This document shows positions 42,079 through 51,365 of a stretch of 57,187 nucleotides of DNA, piece by piece (within the stretch, counting starts at the first letter, position 1; the number at the start of each line of letters is the position of its first letter). The notes under the pieces were generated by a model, which saw only the letters and a list, made by a program, of their open reading frames with translations, was not told the origin of the DNA and made no database searches. The DNA comes from Deltaproteobacteria bacterium CG11_big_fil_rev_8_21_14_0_20_47_16 (GTDB lineage Bacteria > UBA10199 > GCA-002796325 > 1-14-0-20-47-16), in contig PCXA01000009.1 in NCBI GenBank assembly GCA_002796325.1, positions 1 through 57,187 on the forward strand, read 5' to 3'. Both the position numbers and the translations under genes were made by a program.

Positions 42079-43255
42079 AAAAATTCTAATAGTGGCACTG
42101 TGTGGAATTGGCGACACCCTGTCTTTTGTGCCGCATTTACAGCAATTGCGCGCACGTTATCCCAATGTCAAAATTGACTTTCTTGTGCATAACCCTCGCA
42201 TGATTCCCTGGCTTCGTCGATCAAAGCTTTGCGATAAAGCCTGGGTTGTGGATGACCGCCGTTATGTGTTTAATAAAGATAGTCGCTGGAAGAGAATATG
42301 TTCCTTCCTCTCAAGGACCTTTCAAATTCGCCGCGAACAATATGATCTTGCATTTTGGCCGTATGCCCAAACTACTTGGAAAAAAATTATCTTGGCGCGT
42401 CTATTGGGTGTGCGCTGTACATATATGCATACTGCATCTCACTGGGTAGAAGGGTGGCTTGCAAAGCGCATTGTGTTTGTGCCCTTCTCATTTACAGATG
42501 CTGTCTTGGAGCGCAACACTGGGCTCTTGATGGCGCATGATACACAATGGCCATCGATCCAAATTCAATTTTCTGCGGATTTGGCAGATGCGGAACGTGG
42601 GCGGCTGGCTTTAGCTCGATTTGGTTTTGCGCAGGGGCGTCATGTTGTTGGGTTTCATCCTGGGGGTAACGTAAATTGGACGCCTTATCGCCAGTGGCCG
42701 GCAGAACGATACTCGGAGCTCGCAGACCGCTTGTGCGAGACTCTTGATGCCGATGCTGTGTTAATTGGCCAACCAGAGGAAATTAAGTTGCTAGAGCATA
42801 TTCGCTCCAAAATGAAGCGGCCTGTAACTTTTATTACGGATACCACTTTTGAAGAGTTGGTGGATGTTATGGCTGCACTTCATGCCCTTGTAGGTAATGA
42901 ATCTGCAATGGTTCATTTGGCTGGATTTTCCGGAATTCCAAGTTTTTCTTTAGTTGGAGCCACCAATTATCGCCAAACGGGGCCGTGGGGACAGAGAAGC
43001 TATGTAGTGCGCCTCGATTTACCATGTAGTCCATGTTTTGAAACAGGCTATACGTCACGCTGTCCTCACAGAAAGTGTATGGCGGACCTTACTGTGGACC
43101 GCGTAGCGCATACAATTTTGCCCATCATTCTTGACTTGGCACCTAAAAACCACTTTAAACCGGCGGTAATCAGTATTCCAGTAGAGGTGCCGAATGATGC
43201 CCAATGGCAGCAGTTTATGTACGACCGAGATCAATGGAGCGCATTGCGGATCTGA
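42038..43255 (+). CDS. family 9 glycosyltransferase (heptosyltransferase-like)
   Basis: This 405-residue GT-B protein starts with 'KKILIVALCGIGDTLSFVPH' and ends its core with 'VGFHPGGNVNWTPYRQWP' and 'ALVGNESAMVHLAGFSGIPS', the hallmarks of ADP-heptose:LPS heptosyltransferases. It would transfer a heptose from a nucleotide donor, fitting the heptose-type kinases and isomerases of the operon. The start could be 42038 or the in-frame ATG at 42044; both overlap the previous gene. Confidence 0.82.
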   Translation: MPMEQFLSVQSEPKKILIVALCGIGDTLSFVPHLQQLRARYPNVKIDFLVHNPRMIPWLRRSKLCDKAWVVDDRRYVFNKDSRWKRICSFLSRTFQIRREQYDLAFWPYAQTTWKKIILARLLGVRCTYMHTASHWVEGWLAKRIVFVPFSFTDAVLERNTGLLMAHDTQWPSIQIQFSADLADAERGRLALARFGFAQGRHVVGFHPGGNVNWTPYRQWPAERYSELADRLCETLDADAVLIGQPEEIKLLEHIRSKMKRPVTFITDTTFEELVDVMAALHALVGNESAMVHLAGFSGIPSFSLVGATNYRQTGPWGQRSYVVRLDLPCSPCFETGYTSRCPHRKCMADLTVDRVAHTILPIILDLAPKNHFKPAVISIPVEVPNDAQWQQFMYDRDQWSALRI

Positions 43256-43997
43256 GGCACGAAAAGCTCGCCTGTTTGGAATACCGTTCGACAATCTGAC
43301 AGCTGCAGAAATGCGCGCTTTTGTTGTGTCTGCTTTAGAAGATAGGCGTCCGCGCATGATTTTTACCGCCAATGTTCATTTGGTTGTAACTGCGCGACAG
43401 AATGAGAATTTACGATCCGTATTTGAACGATGTGATTTGTTACCTGTTGATGGGCGTGGTGTTTATTATGCGTCGTATATTATAGGGAAGCCGTTAAGGG
43501 AAATGGTGGGAGCTCCACGTTTGTTCTTTCAAATGCTTGAACTTGCCAATGAGCGTGGATCTCGAGTCTTTTTCTTTGGTGCAAGCGAAGAGAATTTGCA
43601 AAAAGCTTTAGCAACAGTGCGAGTGCGTTACCCAAATATTGTCGTTGCAGGTGCGCGGAATGGGTATTTTACGACGGCAGATGAGCCGGCCATTGCTGCG
43701 CAAATTCGAGAGAGTCGTTCTGATATGTTGTTTTTGGGAATGAGCTCTCCCCGTAAGGAAATTTTTGTCGATCAATATCGCTTGGAATGTAATGTGCCTG
43801 CGAGCTTAGGTGTGGGTGGTATGTTTGATGTGCTTGCAGGCGTTACGCAGTTAGCGCCACATTGGATTGGTGTGATGGGGCTAGAGTGGTTTTATCGGCT
43901 TTTGCAAGAACCACGACGGCTTTGGAAACGCTACACAACAACAAATTTAATATTCTTGGGCATGGTGATACGAGGGTTATGGAAAAAACAATCTTAA
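43194..43997 (+). CDS. WecG/TagA/CpsF-family glycosyltransferase (GT26)
   Basis: This 267-residue protein has 'RLFGIPFDNLTAAEM', 'FTANVHLVVTARQN', 'LLPVDGRGVYYAS', 'FFFGASEENLQKA' and 'MLFLGMSSPRKEIFV', all typical of GT26. These membrane-associated enzymes add the second sugar, often ManNAcA or ManNAc, to the undecaprenyl-linked carrier. The gene overlaps the GT9 gene by 62 bases, and no later start codon fits. Its 3' end overlaps the next epimerase gene by 19 bases. Confidence 0.85.
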   Translation: MMPNGSSLCTTEINGAHCGSEARKARLFGIPFDNLTAAEMRAFVVSALEDRRPRMIFTANVHLVVTARQNENLRSVFERCDLLPVDGRGVYYASYIIGKPLREMVGAPRLFFQMLELANERGSRVFFFGASEENLQKALATVRVRYPNIVVAGARNGYFTTADEPAIAAQIRESRSDMLFLGMSSPRKEIFVDQYRLECNVPASLGVGGMFDVLAGVTQLAPHWIGVMGLEWFYRLLQEPRRLWKRYTTTNLIFLGMVIRGLWKKQS

Positions 43998-44935
43998 TTA
44001 CAGGTGTTGCAGGCTTTATCGGAAGCAACTTGGCGCGTGATCTACTTCAGTGTGGGTATCGTGTGCGTGGGTTGGATAATTTAACTGCTGGCCTGTTGGA
44101 TAATGTACCCAAGGGTGTTGAATTTCATAATGGAGACATCCGCGATTCTGAAACGGCAGCACTCTACCGCGGTGTAGATACGGTATTTCATTTGGCTGCA
44201 AAGAATTGTTTGGCGGATTGTGTAAAGGATCCAACAGCAGCAGCAGATATTAATGTGCGTGGCACAACTATGGTGCTGGAAGCCGTGCGGAATGCGGGCG
44301 TGCGTAAATTGGTTTACTCTGATTCCTCTGCTGAATACGAGGGAATCACCCGTTTTCCAACACCAGAAGATGATGTGGCGCCCGAAAGTATTTATGCTGT
44401 TACTAAGCGCGGTGGAGCATTACTGTGTGAGGCTTTTGCCCGACTTTATTCCACAAAATTGACAATGCTACGTTATTTCAATGTGTATGGGCCCTACCAA
44501 GATTGGCGACGTTCTATTCCCCCTGTTATGAGTGCGTTTATGCTGCATTTGCTACGTGGTGAAAGCCCTGTGATTTACGGAAATGGTGAAAAGCGCCGGG
44601 ACTTTATCTATGTTGATGATGTAAATGCGGTTCATCGATTGGTTTTAGAAGATGAACGTACCGATGGTCATGTATACAATGTTGGTACTGGCACCAATCA
44701 TTCAGTAAACGAAATGTTTAATATTATTGCTGAACTACTTGGTTCTGATTTGCGTCCCCGCTACTTACCCGATTTGCCGGGCGAAGCCCAAACAACCTTA
44801 GCAGACTCTTCACGTTTGAAAGCGTTGGGATGGATGCCGCAAGTGGATTTGAATTTGGGTTTAAAGCGCAGTCTTGAATATATTCAGCAACAAGTTTTAC
44901 CACAGAGTCGTAGCGAAGGGGTATCGTGTGGATAA
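43979..44935 (+). CDS. NAD-dependent sugar epimerase/dehydratase
   Basis: This 318-residue extended SDR has 'ILITGVAGFIGSNLARDLL', 'VYSDSSAEYEGI' (catalytic Ser region), 'IYAVTKRGGALL' (YxxxK) and 'LRYFNVYGPYQDW'. The ATG at 43979 follows GAGGG; the long upstream frame (from 43862) is a shadow of the GT26 gene. It acts on an NDP-sugar in the cytosol. It overlaps the RmlD-like gene by 8 bases. It is the third epimerase of this type in the operon. Confidence 0.83.
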   Translation: MEKTILITGVAGFIGSNLARDLLQCGYRVRGLDNLTAGLLDNVPKGVEFHNGDIRDSETAALYRGVDTVFHLAAKNCLADCVKDPTAAADINVRGTTMVLEAVRNAGVRKLVYSDSSAEYEGITRFPTPEDDVAPESIYAVTKRGGALLCEAFARLYSTKLTMLRYFNVYGPYQDWRRSIPPVMSAFMLHLLRGESPVIYGNGEKRRDFIYVDDVNAVHRLVLEDERTDGHVYNVGTGTNHSVNEMFNIIAELLGSDLRPRYLPDLPGEAQTTLADSSRLKALGWMPQVDLNLGLKRSLEYIQQQVLPQSRSEGVSCG

Positions 44936-45827
44936 TGTCTTGATTGTTGGTGGTAGTGGCATGTTGGGCCACAAAGTGGCTCAGGTTTTATCACCCAATT
45001 ATACTGTATGGGCAACAGTGCGAGATCAAGGACTTGGTCTAGCAGCGACCGGTATTGTGCCTGCAGAACGAATTATTACACAAACGAATGTAGAGGATTT
45101 TAACACGCTTGTGAAAGCGGTGAGCGTGGCTAAGCCAAAAATTATAATCAACTGTGTGGGGATCATTAAACAGTTGGCAGCGGCAAAGCAGGCAATTCCG
45201 AGTATAGAAATTAATGCACTTTTCCCCCAGCGATTAAACGCGTTCTGCGGTACCTCGGGTATTCGGTTGATTCATATCAGTACAGACTGTGTATTTTCAG
45301 GCGAACGTGGGGGGTATTCCGAAGATGATATTCCCGATGCAAAAGACCTCTATGGCCGCTCAAAATTGCTGGGTGAAGTTGTTTCTGACGGCTCAATTAC
45401 CCTTCGTACATCTATTATAGGGCGCGCCTTACATGGTGCAGAGGGGCTTATAGAGTGGTTTTTGGCCCAAAAGGGCAAAACCATCAAGGGTTATACAGAT
45501 GCAGTTTTTTCTGGAGTAACCACAGAAACACTGGCAGAAACCATCCGGGATGTAGTAATCCCCCGCCCGGAACTGAGTGGGCTATATCATGTATCAGCAA
45601 TGCCCATCAATAAGATGGACCTTCTAACACGATTTCGGGCGGTAGCTCATTATCCCGTAGAAATTGTAATGGACAAGGGTCCTCGTTGTAATCGTAGTTT
45701 GGATTCAAAACGCTTTTCATTGGCAACGGGCTGGATGGCTCCAGACTGGGATACAATGCTTTCACGTTTAGCCCAAGAGGTTGAACAATACGAAATATGG
45801 AGGAAAGACTATGTTACTGGAAAATAA
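44928..45827 (+). CDS. RmlD-like NDP-4-keto-sugar reductase
   Basis: This 299-residue protein starts at a GTG six bases after GAAGGGG. It has 'VLIVGGSGMLGHKVAQVL', 'INCVGIIKQL', 'ISTDCVFSGERGGYSE' and 'YGRSKLLGEV' (YxxxK), typical of dTDP-4-dehydrorhamnose reductases and of the SDR part of CapF/FnlB. It overlaps the 4,6-dehydratase gene by 17 bases. With that dehydratase and a 2-epimerase (19965) it could make a 6-deoxy-L-hexosamine such as UDP-FucNAc; this is inferred from family precedents. Confidence 0.8.
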   Translation: MDNVLIVGGSGMLGHKVAQVLSPNYTVWATVRDQGLGLAATGIVPAERIITQTNVEDFNTLVKAVSVAKPKIIINCVGIIKQLAAAKQAIPSIEINALFPQRLNAFCGTSGIRLIHISTDCVFSGERGGYSEDDIPDAKDLYGRSKLLGEVVSDGSITLRTSIIGRALHGAEGLIEWFLAQKGKTIKGYTDAVFSGVTTETLAETIRDVVIPRPELSGLYHVSAMPINKMDLLTRFRAVAHYPVEIVMDKGPRCNRSLDSKRFSLATGWMAPDWDTMLSRLAQEVEQYEIWRKDYVTGK

Positions 45828-46908
45828 ACATGTTGTAGTAACTGGTGGTACCGGGTCGCTGGGTCGTACTTTGGTACGCCGCTTGATGACAGGTGAAATT
45901 GGATTGCCTTCTCGTGTAACTGTATTTTCACGAGATGAAGCCAAGCAATATGAAATGCGGATGTCGTGGCTTCACTTGGCGGAAGCCACTGACGATGTGG
46001 TTTATCGTTGTGCGCGTGACCTGGTCCAATTCAAAATTGGGGATGTGCGCGATTACGCAACTGTTAAGCAGCTGGTTTCAGATGCAGATGTGATTTTTAA
46101 CACAGCTGCTTTGAAGCAAGTGCCCACCTGTGAATATTATCCTTACGAAGCAGTGCGGACCAATGTAACGGGTGTTCATAATATTGTTCGTGCTGTTTGC
46201 GAATCTCCATCAAAGCCAAGTCTGGTTGTTGGTATTTCAACAGATAAAGCCTGCAAACCAATCAATGTGATGGGCATGACAAAGGCGCTGCAGGAACGTA
46301 TTTTCATTCAAGGTAACCTGTATGCTCCCAATACTCGCTTTGTTTGTGTGCGCTATGGCAATGTGTTGGCTTCCCGTGGTTCTGTGATTCCACTATTCTT
46401 GGACCAAATTAGACGTGGTGGTCCAGTAACTATCACCATGAAAGAAATGACACGATTCCTATTGTCGCTGGATCAAGCAGTGGACACCGTGTTTGCTGCG
46501 GTACGCAGTGCAGAACCAGGTGATACCTACATTCCTCGCGTCCCATCAGCGAATGTGGTGGATATCGCCAAGTTGTTGATTGGTGATAGCAATATTCCAA
46601 TTCAATACACGGGTATTCGTCCAGGAGAGAAGATTCACGAAACCTTGGTTTCAGAGGAAGAGTGCTTCAGAACTGACCAAGTGGGTGATTACTATGTTAT
46701 TCGTCCAATGTTGCCAGAATTGCGGTTACAAAAGGCAGTTGAAAAACCTGCGTTGGATCGCGAATTTTCATCTGCATATCATTGTGTGGATGCAAACGAA
46801 TTGAAAGCAATGCTGATTAGTGGTGGCTTCTTGGATAAAGATGGTGTTGCGCGTGATGATTCCAAATTGTTGGGAAAATTAACAGCCATTAACTCATTGT
46901 CTTACTAG
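45811..46908 (+). CDS. UDP-N-acetylhexosamine 4,6-dehydratase (CapE/FnlA/WbpM type)
   Basis: This 365-residue extended SDR starts behind GGAGGAAAGACT. It has 'VVVTGGTGSLGRTLVRRL', the family tag 'VFSRDEAKQYEMR', 'ISTDKACKPINVMGMTKAL' and 'RYGNVLASRGSVIPLF'. The usual Tyr of the SDR YxxxK motif is Met here (MGMTK), as in WbpM- and CapE-class enzymes. It would remove water from UDP-GlcNAc to give a 4-keto-6-deoxy sugar in the cytosol, feeding the RmlD-like reductase just upstream. The precise stereochemistry is not determined. Confidence 0.85.
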   Translation: MLLENKHVVVTGGTGSLGRTLVRRLMTGEIGLPSRVTVFSRDEAKQYEMRMSWLHLAEATDDVVYRCARDLVQFKIGDVRDYATVKQLVSDADVIFNTAALKQVPTCEYYPYEAVRTNVTGVHNIVRAVCESPSKPSLVVGISTDKACKPINVMGMTKALQERIFIQGNLYAPNTRFVCVRYGNVLASRGSVIPLFLDQIRRGGPVTITMKEMTRFLLSLDQAVDTVFAAVRSAEPGDTYIPRVPSANVVDIAKLLIGDSNIPIQYTGIRPGEKIHETLVSEEECFRTDQVGDYYVIRPMLPELRLQKAVEKPALDREFSSAYHCVDANELKAMLISGGFLDKDGVARDDSKLLGKLTAINSLSY

Positions 46909-46917
46909 GAAAGTAAT

Positions 46918-47910
46918 ATGTTAGTAACACGTGCACCATTACGATTTTCATTGGGAGGAGGGGGAACGGATATCCCTACCTACGCCAATCAATTTGGTGG
47001 GTTCATCTTAAGTGTGGCCATTAATAAGTACGTGTATATTAATCTCAATAAGCCAAACATTAGTGATGTGCTACGAGTTAAATACTCACGTACCGAAGAA
47101 GTAGAGAACCCAGATCAATTGCAACATGAATTGGTCAAGGGCGCATTGAAGTTGACGGGTGTTTATGACAAAATTGAAATTTCAGCAATGGCGGATGTTC
47201 CAAGTGGTACCGGCTTAGGCTCATCAGGCAGCTTTTTAGCGGCCCTGTTGATGGCTTTACACACCTACAAGCGCCAACACGTACCGCCGATTGATTTGGC
47301 CGAAGAGGCGTGTCGCATTGAAATGGATATCGCTGGAAAACCTGTTGGCAAGCACGATCAATATCTAGCTGTATTTGGTGGATTTACATGTTTGGACATT
47401 CAAACAGATGGTAGTGTTAAAGTATCACCACTTAAAATTGACTTTCATTGTACTGAAGAGTTGCGAAACAATCTCTTTTTCTTTTATACGGGAGTGCGTC
47501 GCGACAGCTCATTAGTACTGGCTGACCAAGCTGTTGGTGTTGCGTCTAATCAACAAGTTTTGGAAGGTTTTCACCAGATTAAAGAAATTGGCTATCAAGT
47601 TAAGACCTGCTTGGAGAGAGGTGATTTGGATGGTTTTGGAAAGCTGCTTAACAGACATTGGGAAATTAAGAAGCAGACTTCAACGCAAATGACTAAGACT
47701 GCCCTAGATAAGGTATATGAAGATGGAATTGCGAGCGGTGCTTTGGGCGGCAAGTTAATTGGTGCTGGTGGTGGTGGCTTCATGATGTTCTACTGTCCAA
47801 GTGATGGTGGAAGACAGCGCCGTTTGCGTCAGGCAATGAATGAACATGGTCTCAAAGAAATGCTTGTTGATTTTGACTTAGAAGGAACCAAGGTTGTTAT
47901 AAACATTTAA
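46918..47910 (+). CDS. GHMP-family sugar kinase (HddA-like)
   Basis: This 330-residue kinase has 'TRAPLRFSLGGGGTDIPTY' at the N-terminus, the ATP loop 'PSGTGLGSSGSFLAALL' near residue 98 and 'KLIGAGGGGFMMFY' near the C-terminus. It closely matches D-glycero-alpha-D-manno-heptose 7-phosphate kinases (HddA) and related galactokinase-like enzymes. It would phosphorylate C1 of a heptose 7-phosphate. The SIS isomerase gene follows 18 bases later, as in known hdd loci, supporting a GDP-heptose-like route. No GmhB phosphatase or HddC gene is seen here. Confidence 0.85.
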   Translation: MLVTRAPLRFSLGGGGTDIPTYANQFGGFILSVAINKYVYINLNKPNISDVLRVKYSRTEEVENPDQLQHELVKGALKLTGVYDKIEISAMADVPSGTGLGSSGSFLAALLMALHTYKRQHVPPIDLAEEACRIEMDIAGKPVGKHDQYLAVFGGFTCLDIQTDGSVKVSPLKIDFHCTEELRNNLFFFYTGVRRDSSLVLADQAVGVASNQQVLEGFHQIKEIGYQVKTCLERGDLDGFGKLLNRHWEIKKQTSTQMTKTALDKVYEDGIASGALGGKLIGAGGGGFMMFYCPSDGGRQRRLRQAMNEHGLKEMLVDFDLEGTKVVINI

Positions 47911-47928
47911 CCAAGGCAGAGAGCGAAT

Positions 47929-48552
47929 ATGGAAAACCTCCAACAAAAAGTAGTAGGTGAATTTTTAAATAAGGTAGTCGACATTACGACACAGCTTCCT
48001 CAGCCTGAAATACAAAAGGCAATTGATACCCTATTTACCACATGGACAAAGGGTAGAATTGTCTATGCTATTGGTAATGGTGGGTCGGCATCAACAGCGT
48101 CTCATTTTGCGTGTGATTTGGCTAAGTGCACAATTGTTCCCAATAAGCCACCATTCAAGGTTCTTTCGCTTTGCGACAATATGGCGCTATTTAGTGCGTG
48201 GACCAATGACTTTGGATTTGGCTCAGTGTTTACAGGCCAAATGAAACCATGGCTCCAAGAGGGCGATACTTTGATTGTCTATTCAGTGCATGGTGGTTCT
48301 GGTGATGGAGATGCAGGTCCTTGGTCTCAAAATTTGGTGAAGGCTGTTCAGTTGGCCAAAGAAAAGGGTGCCAAAGTCATTGGCTTTACTGGATTTAGCG
48401 GTGGAGCTGTGGCTAAGTTGGCTGATGTCAGTATTGTGGTTCCAATTAACCAAGAACCATTAGGAACCGCGCTAGTTGAATCATTCCACGTTGTCTTGCA
48501 TCACCTACTTTGTGTGGCACTACGGCAGAAGATGGAAGCGTATAACGCCTAA
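47929..48552 (+). CDS. SIS-domain sugar isomerase (GmhA-like), second copy
   Basis: This 207-residue SIS protein has 'AIGNGGSASTASHFACDLAK' split around its Ser-rich loop and 'YSVHGGSGDGDAG', in the position of the phosphate-binding loop. It pairs with the HddA-like kinase and is a candidate sedoheptulose-7-phosphate isomerase. It is the last plus-strand gene of the operon; its stop codon is interleaved with that of the convergent oxidoreductase gene. It is only moderately similar to the 32483 SIS protein, so the two may serve different sugars. Confidence 0.82.
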   Translation: MENLQQKVVGEFLNKVVDITTQLPQPEIQKAIDTLFTTWTKGRIVYAIGNGGSASTASHFACDLAKCTIVPNKPPFKVLSLCDNMALFSAWTNDFGFGSVFTGQMKPWLQEGDTLIVYSVHGGSGDGDAGPWSQNLVKAVQLAKEKGAKVIGFTGFSGGAVAKLADVSIVVPINQEPLGTALVESFHVVLHHLLCVALRQKMEAYNA

Positions 48553-49568
48553 AGCGAATGTTGGGGCACTGGCAAAATTTGCCCCGTGCGACATGAATTG
48601 TAGATTGTATCAATAATTGCAGATGTTGCGTATCCATCTTGACCACTACCAAGTGGTGAACGCCCTTCACTAAGAGCTGCTTTAAATTCAGACCATTCTT
48701 CTATCCACGATATGTCGTCGGGTGGAAACTCTATGAGCTCTTCAACTGGCCGCCATCTTGCATCATCTCGCTTACCAATATAGAGGCGTTGTGAACCATA
48801 GCTTCCCGTGAGGCCTTCGATTTTTAAGTATCCGGTGGATCCCATTACCTCGAAGGAAAATAGATTCTTCCACTGTGTCCAGCTTGTGTGAAATTGTGCG
48901 ACTGAACCACCGGTTGTTTTGAGCAGAACGAAAGCGTTGTCTTCCAAAGAAGTTTTTTTCCAAAAATGATTAGTTAAAAGTCCATAGGCTTCAGAAATTT
49001 CGCCCATAAACCATCGGCACAAATCAATAATATGCACCCCTTGATCAAGAAGTTCGCCTCCACCAGAAGTGGATGCCTTTCCACGCCACTCTTCATCGTA
49101 ACCCGGTCGCCCACCATGACCATAGCGTGCACGAATATAAAGTAAGTCGCCAATTGCACCTTCAGTAAATAGTTGGTGGGCTTTAGTAATTCCAGGAAAG
49201 TGGCGGTGGTTAAATCCAGTTTTGAGAATGCGATTATGCTGCTTTGCAGTGCGAACCATTTCAGCAGATTCGTCAGCGGTGCACGCCAATGGCTTTTCAC
49301 AAATAACGTGCTTGCCGGATTGGAGTGCTTGAATTGTCATTGGGGCGTGCAAATTGTTCGGAGTTGCAACAACAACAACATCAATGTCAGGGTTTTGGAC
49401 AAGTTCCTGCCAAGTTGCAGCAACGTTGCACTGGGTGAGTGAAGCTATCTCTGTTGCTGAGGATGGATTTGGGTCAAAACATTGTATAACACGATCACCA
49501 AGTTCTAGTGCGGCAATGCTGCGCTTTTTTCCAATTAAGCCACACCCAATAATGCCTAATTTTAACAT
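48549..49568 (-). CDS. Gfo/Idh/MocA-family oxidoreductase
   Basis: This 339-residue protein has an N-terminal Rossmann fold 'LGIIGCGLIGKKRSIAAL', 'VVVATPNNLHAPM' and the 'VICEKPLACT' motif with the catalytic Lys, then 'GGGELLDQGVHIIDLCRWF' with the active-site His. It would oxidise or reduce a sugar with NAD(P). It is the last gene of the minus-strand operon that begins with the Wzi-like gene, one base after the sugar transferase stop. It differs from the 21781 protein. Confidence 0.82.
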   Translation of the reverse strand: MLKLGIIGCGLIGKKRSIAALELGDRVIQCFDPNPSSATEIASLTQCNVAATWQELVQNPDIDVVVVATPNNLHAPMTIQALQSGKHVICEKPLACTADESAEMVRTAKQHNRILKTGFNHRHFPGITKAHQLFTEGAIGDLLYIRARYGHGGRPGYDEEWRGKASTSGGGELLDQGVHIIDLCRWFMGEISEAYGLLTNHFWKKTSLEDNAFVLLKTTGGSVAQFHTSWTQWKNLFSFEVMGSTGYLKIEGLTGSYGSQRLYIGKRDDARWRPVEELIEFPPDDISWIEEWSEFKAALSEGRSPLGSGQDGYATSAIIDTIYNSCRTGQILPVPQHSL

Positions 49569-50219
49569 TTAACTTGCGCCTCGTGCAGTGAGAACTGCTG
49601 GAATTGTTTTGAGAAGAATTTTAATATCCAACCATAATGTCCAATTATCAATGTAGTCTAAATCCAATCGGATCCACTCGTTCCAATCACTGATCTCGTT
49701 ACGTCCAGATACTTGCCAGATACATGTGATGCCTGGGCGCACAGAAAGTTTTCGCTTCTGCCAATCTTCAAATTGAGAAAATTCATTGGCAGAAGGGGCG
49801 CGTGGACCTACCAAAGACATGTCTCCCCGCAAGACGCTCCAAAGTTGTGGTAACTCATCTAAGCTAAATTTTCGCAGAAAACGCCCAATTCCAGTGATGC
49901 GTGGATCGTTGCGCATCTTAAAAAAGGGCCCCGACATTTCATTTTGGTCCCATAGTTGTGATTTGATGTCATCGGCATCCACTACCATTGTGCGAAATTT
50001 ATAGCCAACAAATGGGACAGCATTTTGTCCGAGCACGTTCCAAGGATAAAAAATAGGTCCTCGTGATGTTAGTTTGACGAGTAATGCAATAATTAGAAAA
50101 ATGGGGCTGAGTAGGATAAGCAGGGCTAGGGAGACGGATATATCAAGAATGCGCTTAGAGAGTGGGAGGCGCCCCTGCTCAGCACATTCAGTAAGTTGTG
50201 ATGTACATGCCATAATCAT
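49569..50219 (-). CDS. undecaprenyl-phosphate sugar phosphotransferase (WbaP/PglC type)
   Basis: This 216-residue protein has one N-terminal re-entrant membrane helix ('ISVSLALLILLSPIFLIIAL'), 'VGYKFRTMVVDAD', 'RFLRKFSLDELPQL' and 'RPGITCIWQVSGRNE', the catalytic core of monotopic phosphoglycosyl transferases. It lacks the extra helices of full WbaP/WcaJ. It transfers a sugar 1-phosphate to undecaprenyl phosphate, the first step of repeat-unit assembly. It overlaps the Wzz gene by 4 bases. Confidence 0.88.
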   Translation of the reverse strand: MIMACTSQLTECAEQGRLPLSKRILDISVSLALLILLSPIFLIIALLVKLTSRGPIFYPWNVLGQNAVPFVGYKFRTMVVDADDIKSQLWDQNEMSGPFFKMRNDPRITGIGRFLRKFSLDELPQLWSVLRGDMSLVGPRAPSANEFSQFEDWQKRKLSVRPGITCIWQVSGRNEISDWNEWIRLDLDYIDNWTLWLDIKILLKTIPAVLTARGAS

Positions 50220-51295
50220 TCTAAAGTTTTGGGTTTAGTCAGTTCCGATCGATCGTAAACAATAATGCCTAAACACATGAAAAGAAGTGATGTCAGGAAG
50301 GCTGTTAAAACCATTTCACTCCGCTTGGGCCAACATTTGGTCAGGGGAATAATGGCAGGATCAACAACTTGAAATTTGAGTTCGTCTTTGGCCTCTTCCA
50401 TTTTGGCAAGTTCTAACTGTTGTGCCGTAACAGCACTCATCTTTGCCAGGATTTCGTGACGCAATGTTAGGTATTGCAGATAAACTTGTTGAGGCACTTT
50501 CTTAACATTAGGTGTGCTAATATCTTCGAGAGTATCGTTTGGCGAAGTGCCGTCCATGTCAACATTGCCAAATGTTTCTTTGGTCATTTCAGGTAAAAAT
50601 GCCTTCGGGCCATTGCTCTTGGCTGTCTCGGGTATGTCGTCATCTGTAATAACAATCTTGGATTCGACATTTGAAATTCGACCGTCCTTATAAAATGAAT
50701 TTAATTCATTTCCTGTTTCCAGAAAGGCTTCCTTATTTTTTGCAACCTGATTTTCCAGATAAAGTCGGTAATGTTTGGCCTGCGTGAATGCTGAAGCTTG
50801 AATAAAGGACCTTAGTTCGTTCAAAAAAGTATTAACAATGTCAACTGCCAATTGAGGGGAGTGAGCTTGCGCGGCGATTGTCACGGTACTTTGTTTTTTG
50901 TCTTCTCCAAATTCAAGTTGATCAGACAACTTTGATACAGCCACCTGCATTGGGATGTTCTTGCCGTTACCCAAAATAGGAATGAGATTCATTTTTTCGA
51001 TGACGCGTTCTGCTAAAGAGCGGCTTTTGAGGAGTACCATAAGTTGGTTGGATTGGCTGTTACCCCCACCAATGTCCAACAAACTGCCAATTCCGCCGCT
51101 CATGGAAGATGCCAAGGCAGAAGCACCGCCCGCTTTGGAAGCTAGAGGTAATATGACGGCCTCTGCGCGATACTTTTTGGGTAATAAGAGGGAAATAACG
51201 AGAACGACAAGGGTGCAAAAGATGACGACCTGAATGATCAATTTACGGCGGCGATTCAGAAGCAATAGGTAATCAAGTAGGTTTGTTTCGGTCAT
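50216..51295 (-). CDS. wzz: Wzz-family chain-length determinant
   Basis: This 359-residue protein has a membrane helix near each end (about 18-35, 'LIIQVVIFCTLVVLVISLLL', and about 325-345). A long periplasmic coiled-coil region lies between, including 'QAKHYRLYLENQVAKNKEAF'. A 'LLKSRSLAERVIEKM' segment is typical of Wzz. No cytosolic tyrosine-kinase domain follows. It sets the length of the Wzy-made polymer in the inner membrane. It follows the Wzi-like gene across 70 bases. Confidence 0.85.
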   Translation of the reverse strand: MTETNLLDYLLLLNRRRKLIIQVVIFCTLVVLVISLLLPKKYRAEAVILPLASKAGGASALASSMSGGIGSLLDIGGGNSQSNQLMVLLKSRSLAERVIEKMNLIPILGNGKNIPMQVAVSKLSDQLEFGEDKKQSTVTIAAQAHSPQLAVDIVNTFLNELRSFIQASAFTQAKHYRLYLENQVAKNKEAFLETGNELNSFYKDGRISNVESKIVITDDDIPETAKSNGPKAFLPEMTKETFGNVDMDGTSPNDTLEDISTPNVKKVPQQVYLQYLTLRHEILAKMSAVTAQQLELAKMEEAKDELKFQVVDPAIIPLTKCWPKRSEMVLTAFLTSLLFMCLGIIVYDRSELTKPKTLE

Positions 51296-51365
51296 GTTAT
51301 GTATTTAAAACAGTTATTAGTTTAGGGGGACTTGGTAGCAAGCCACTTTAAAAATGCAAGAGTAT

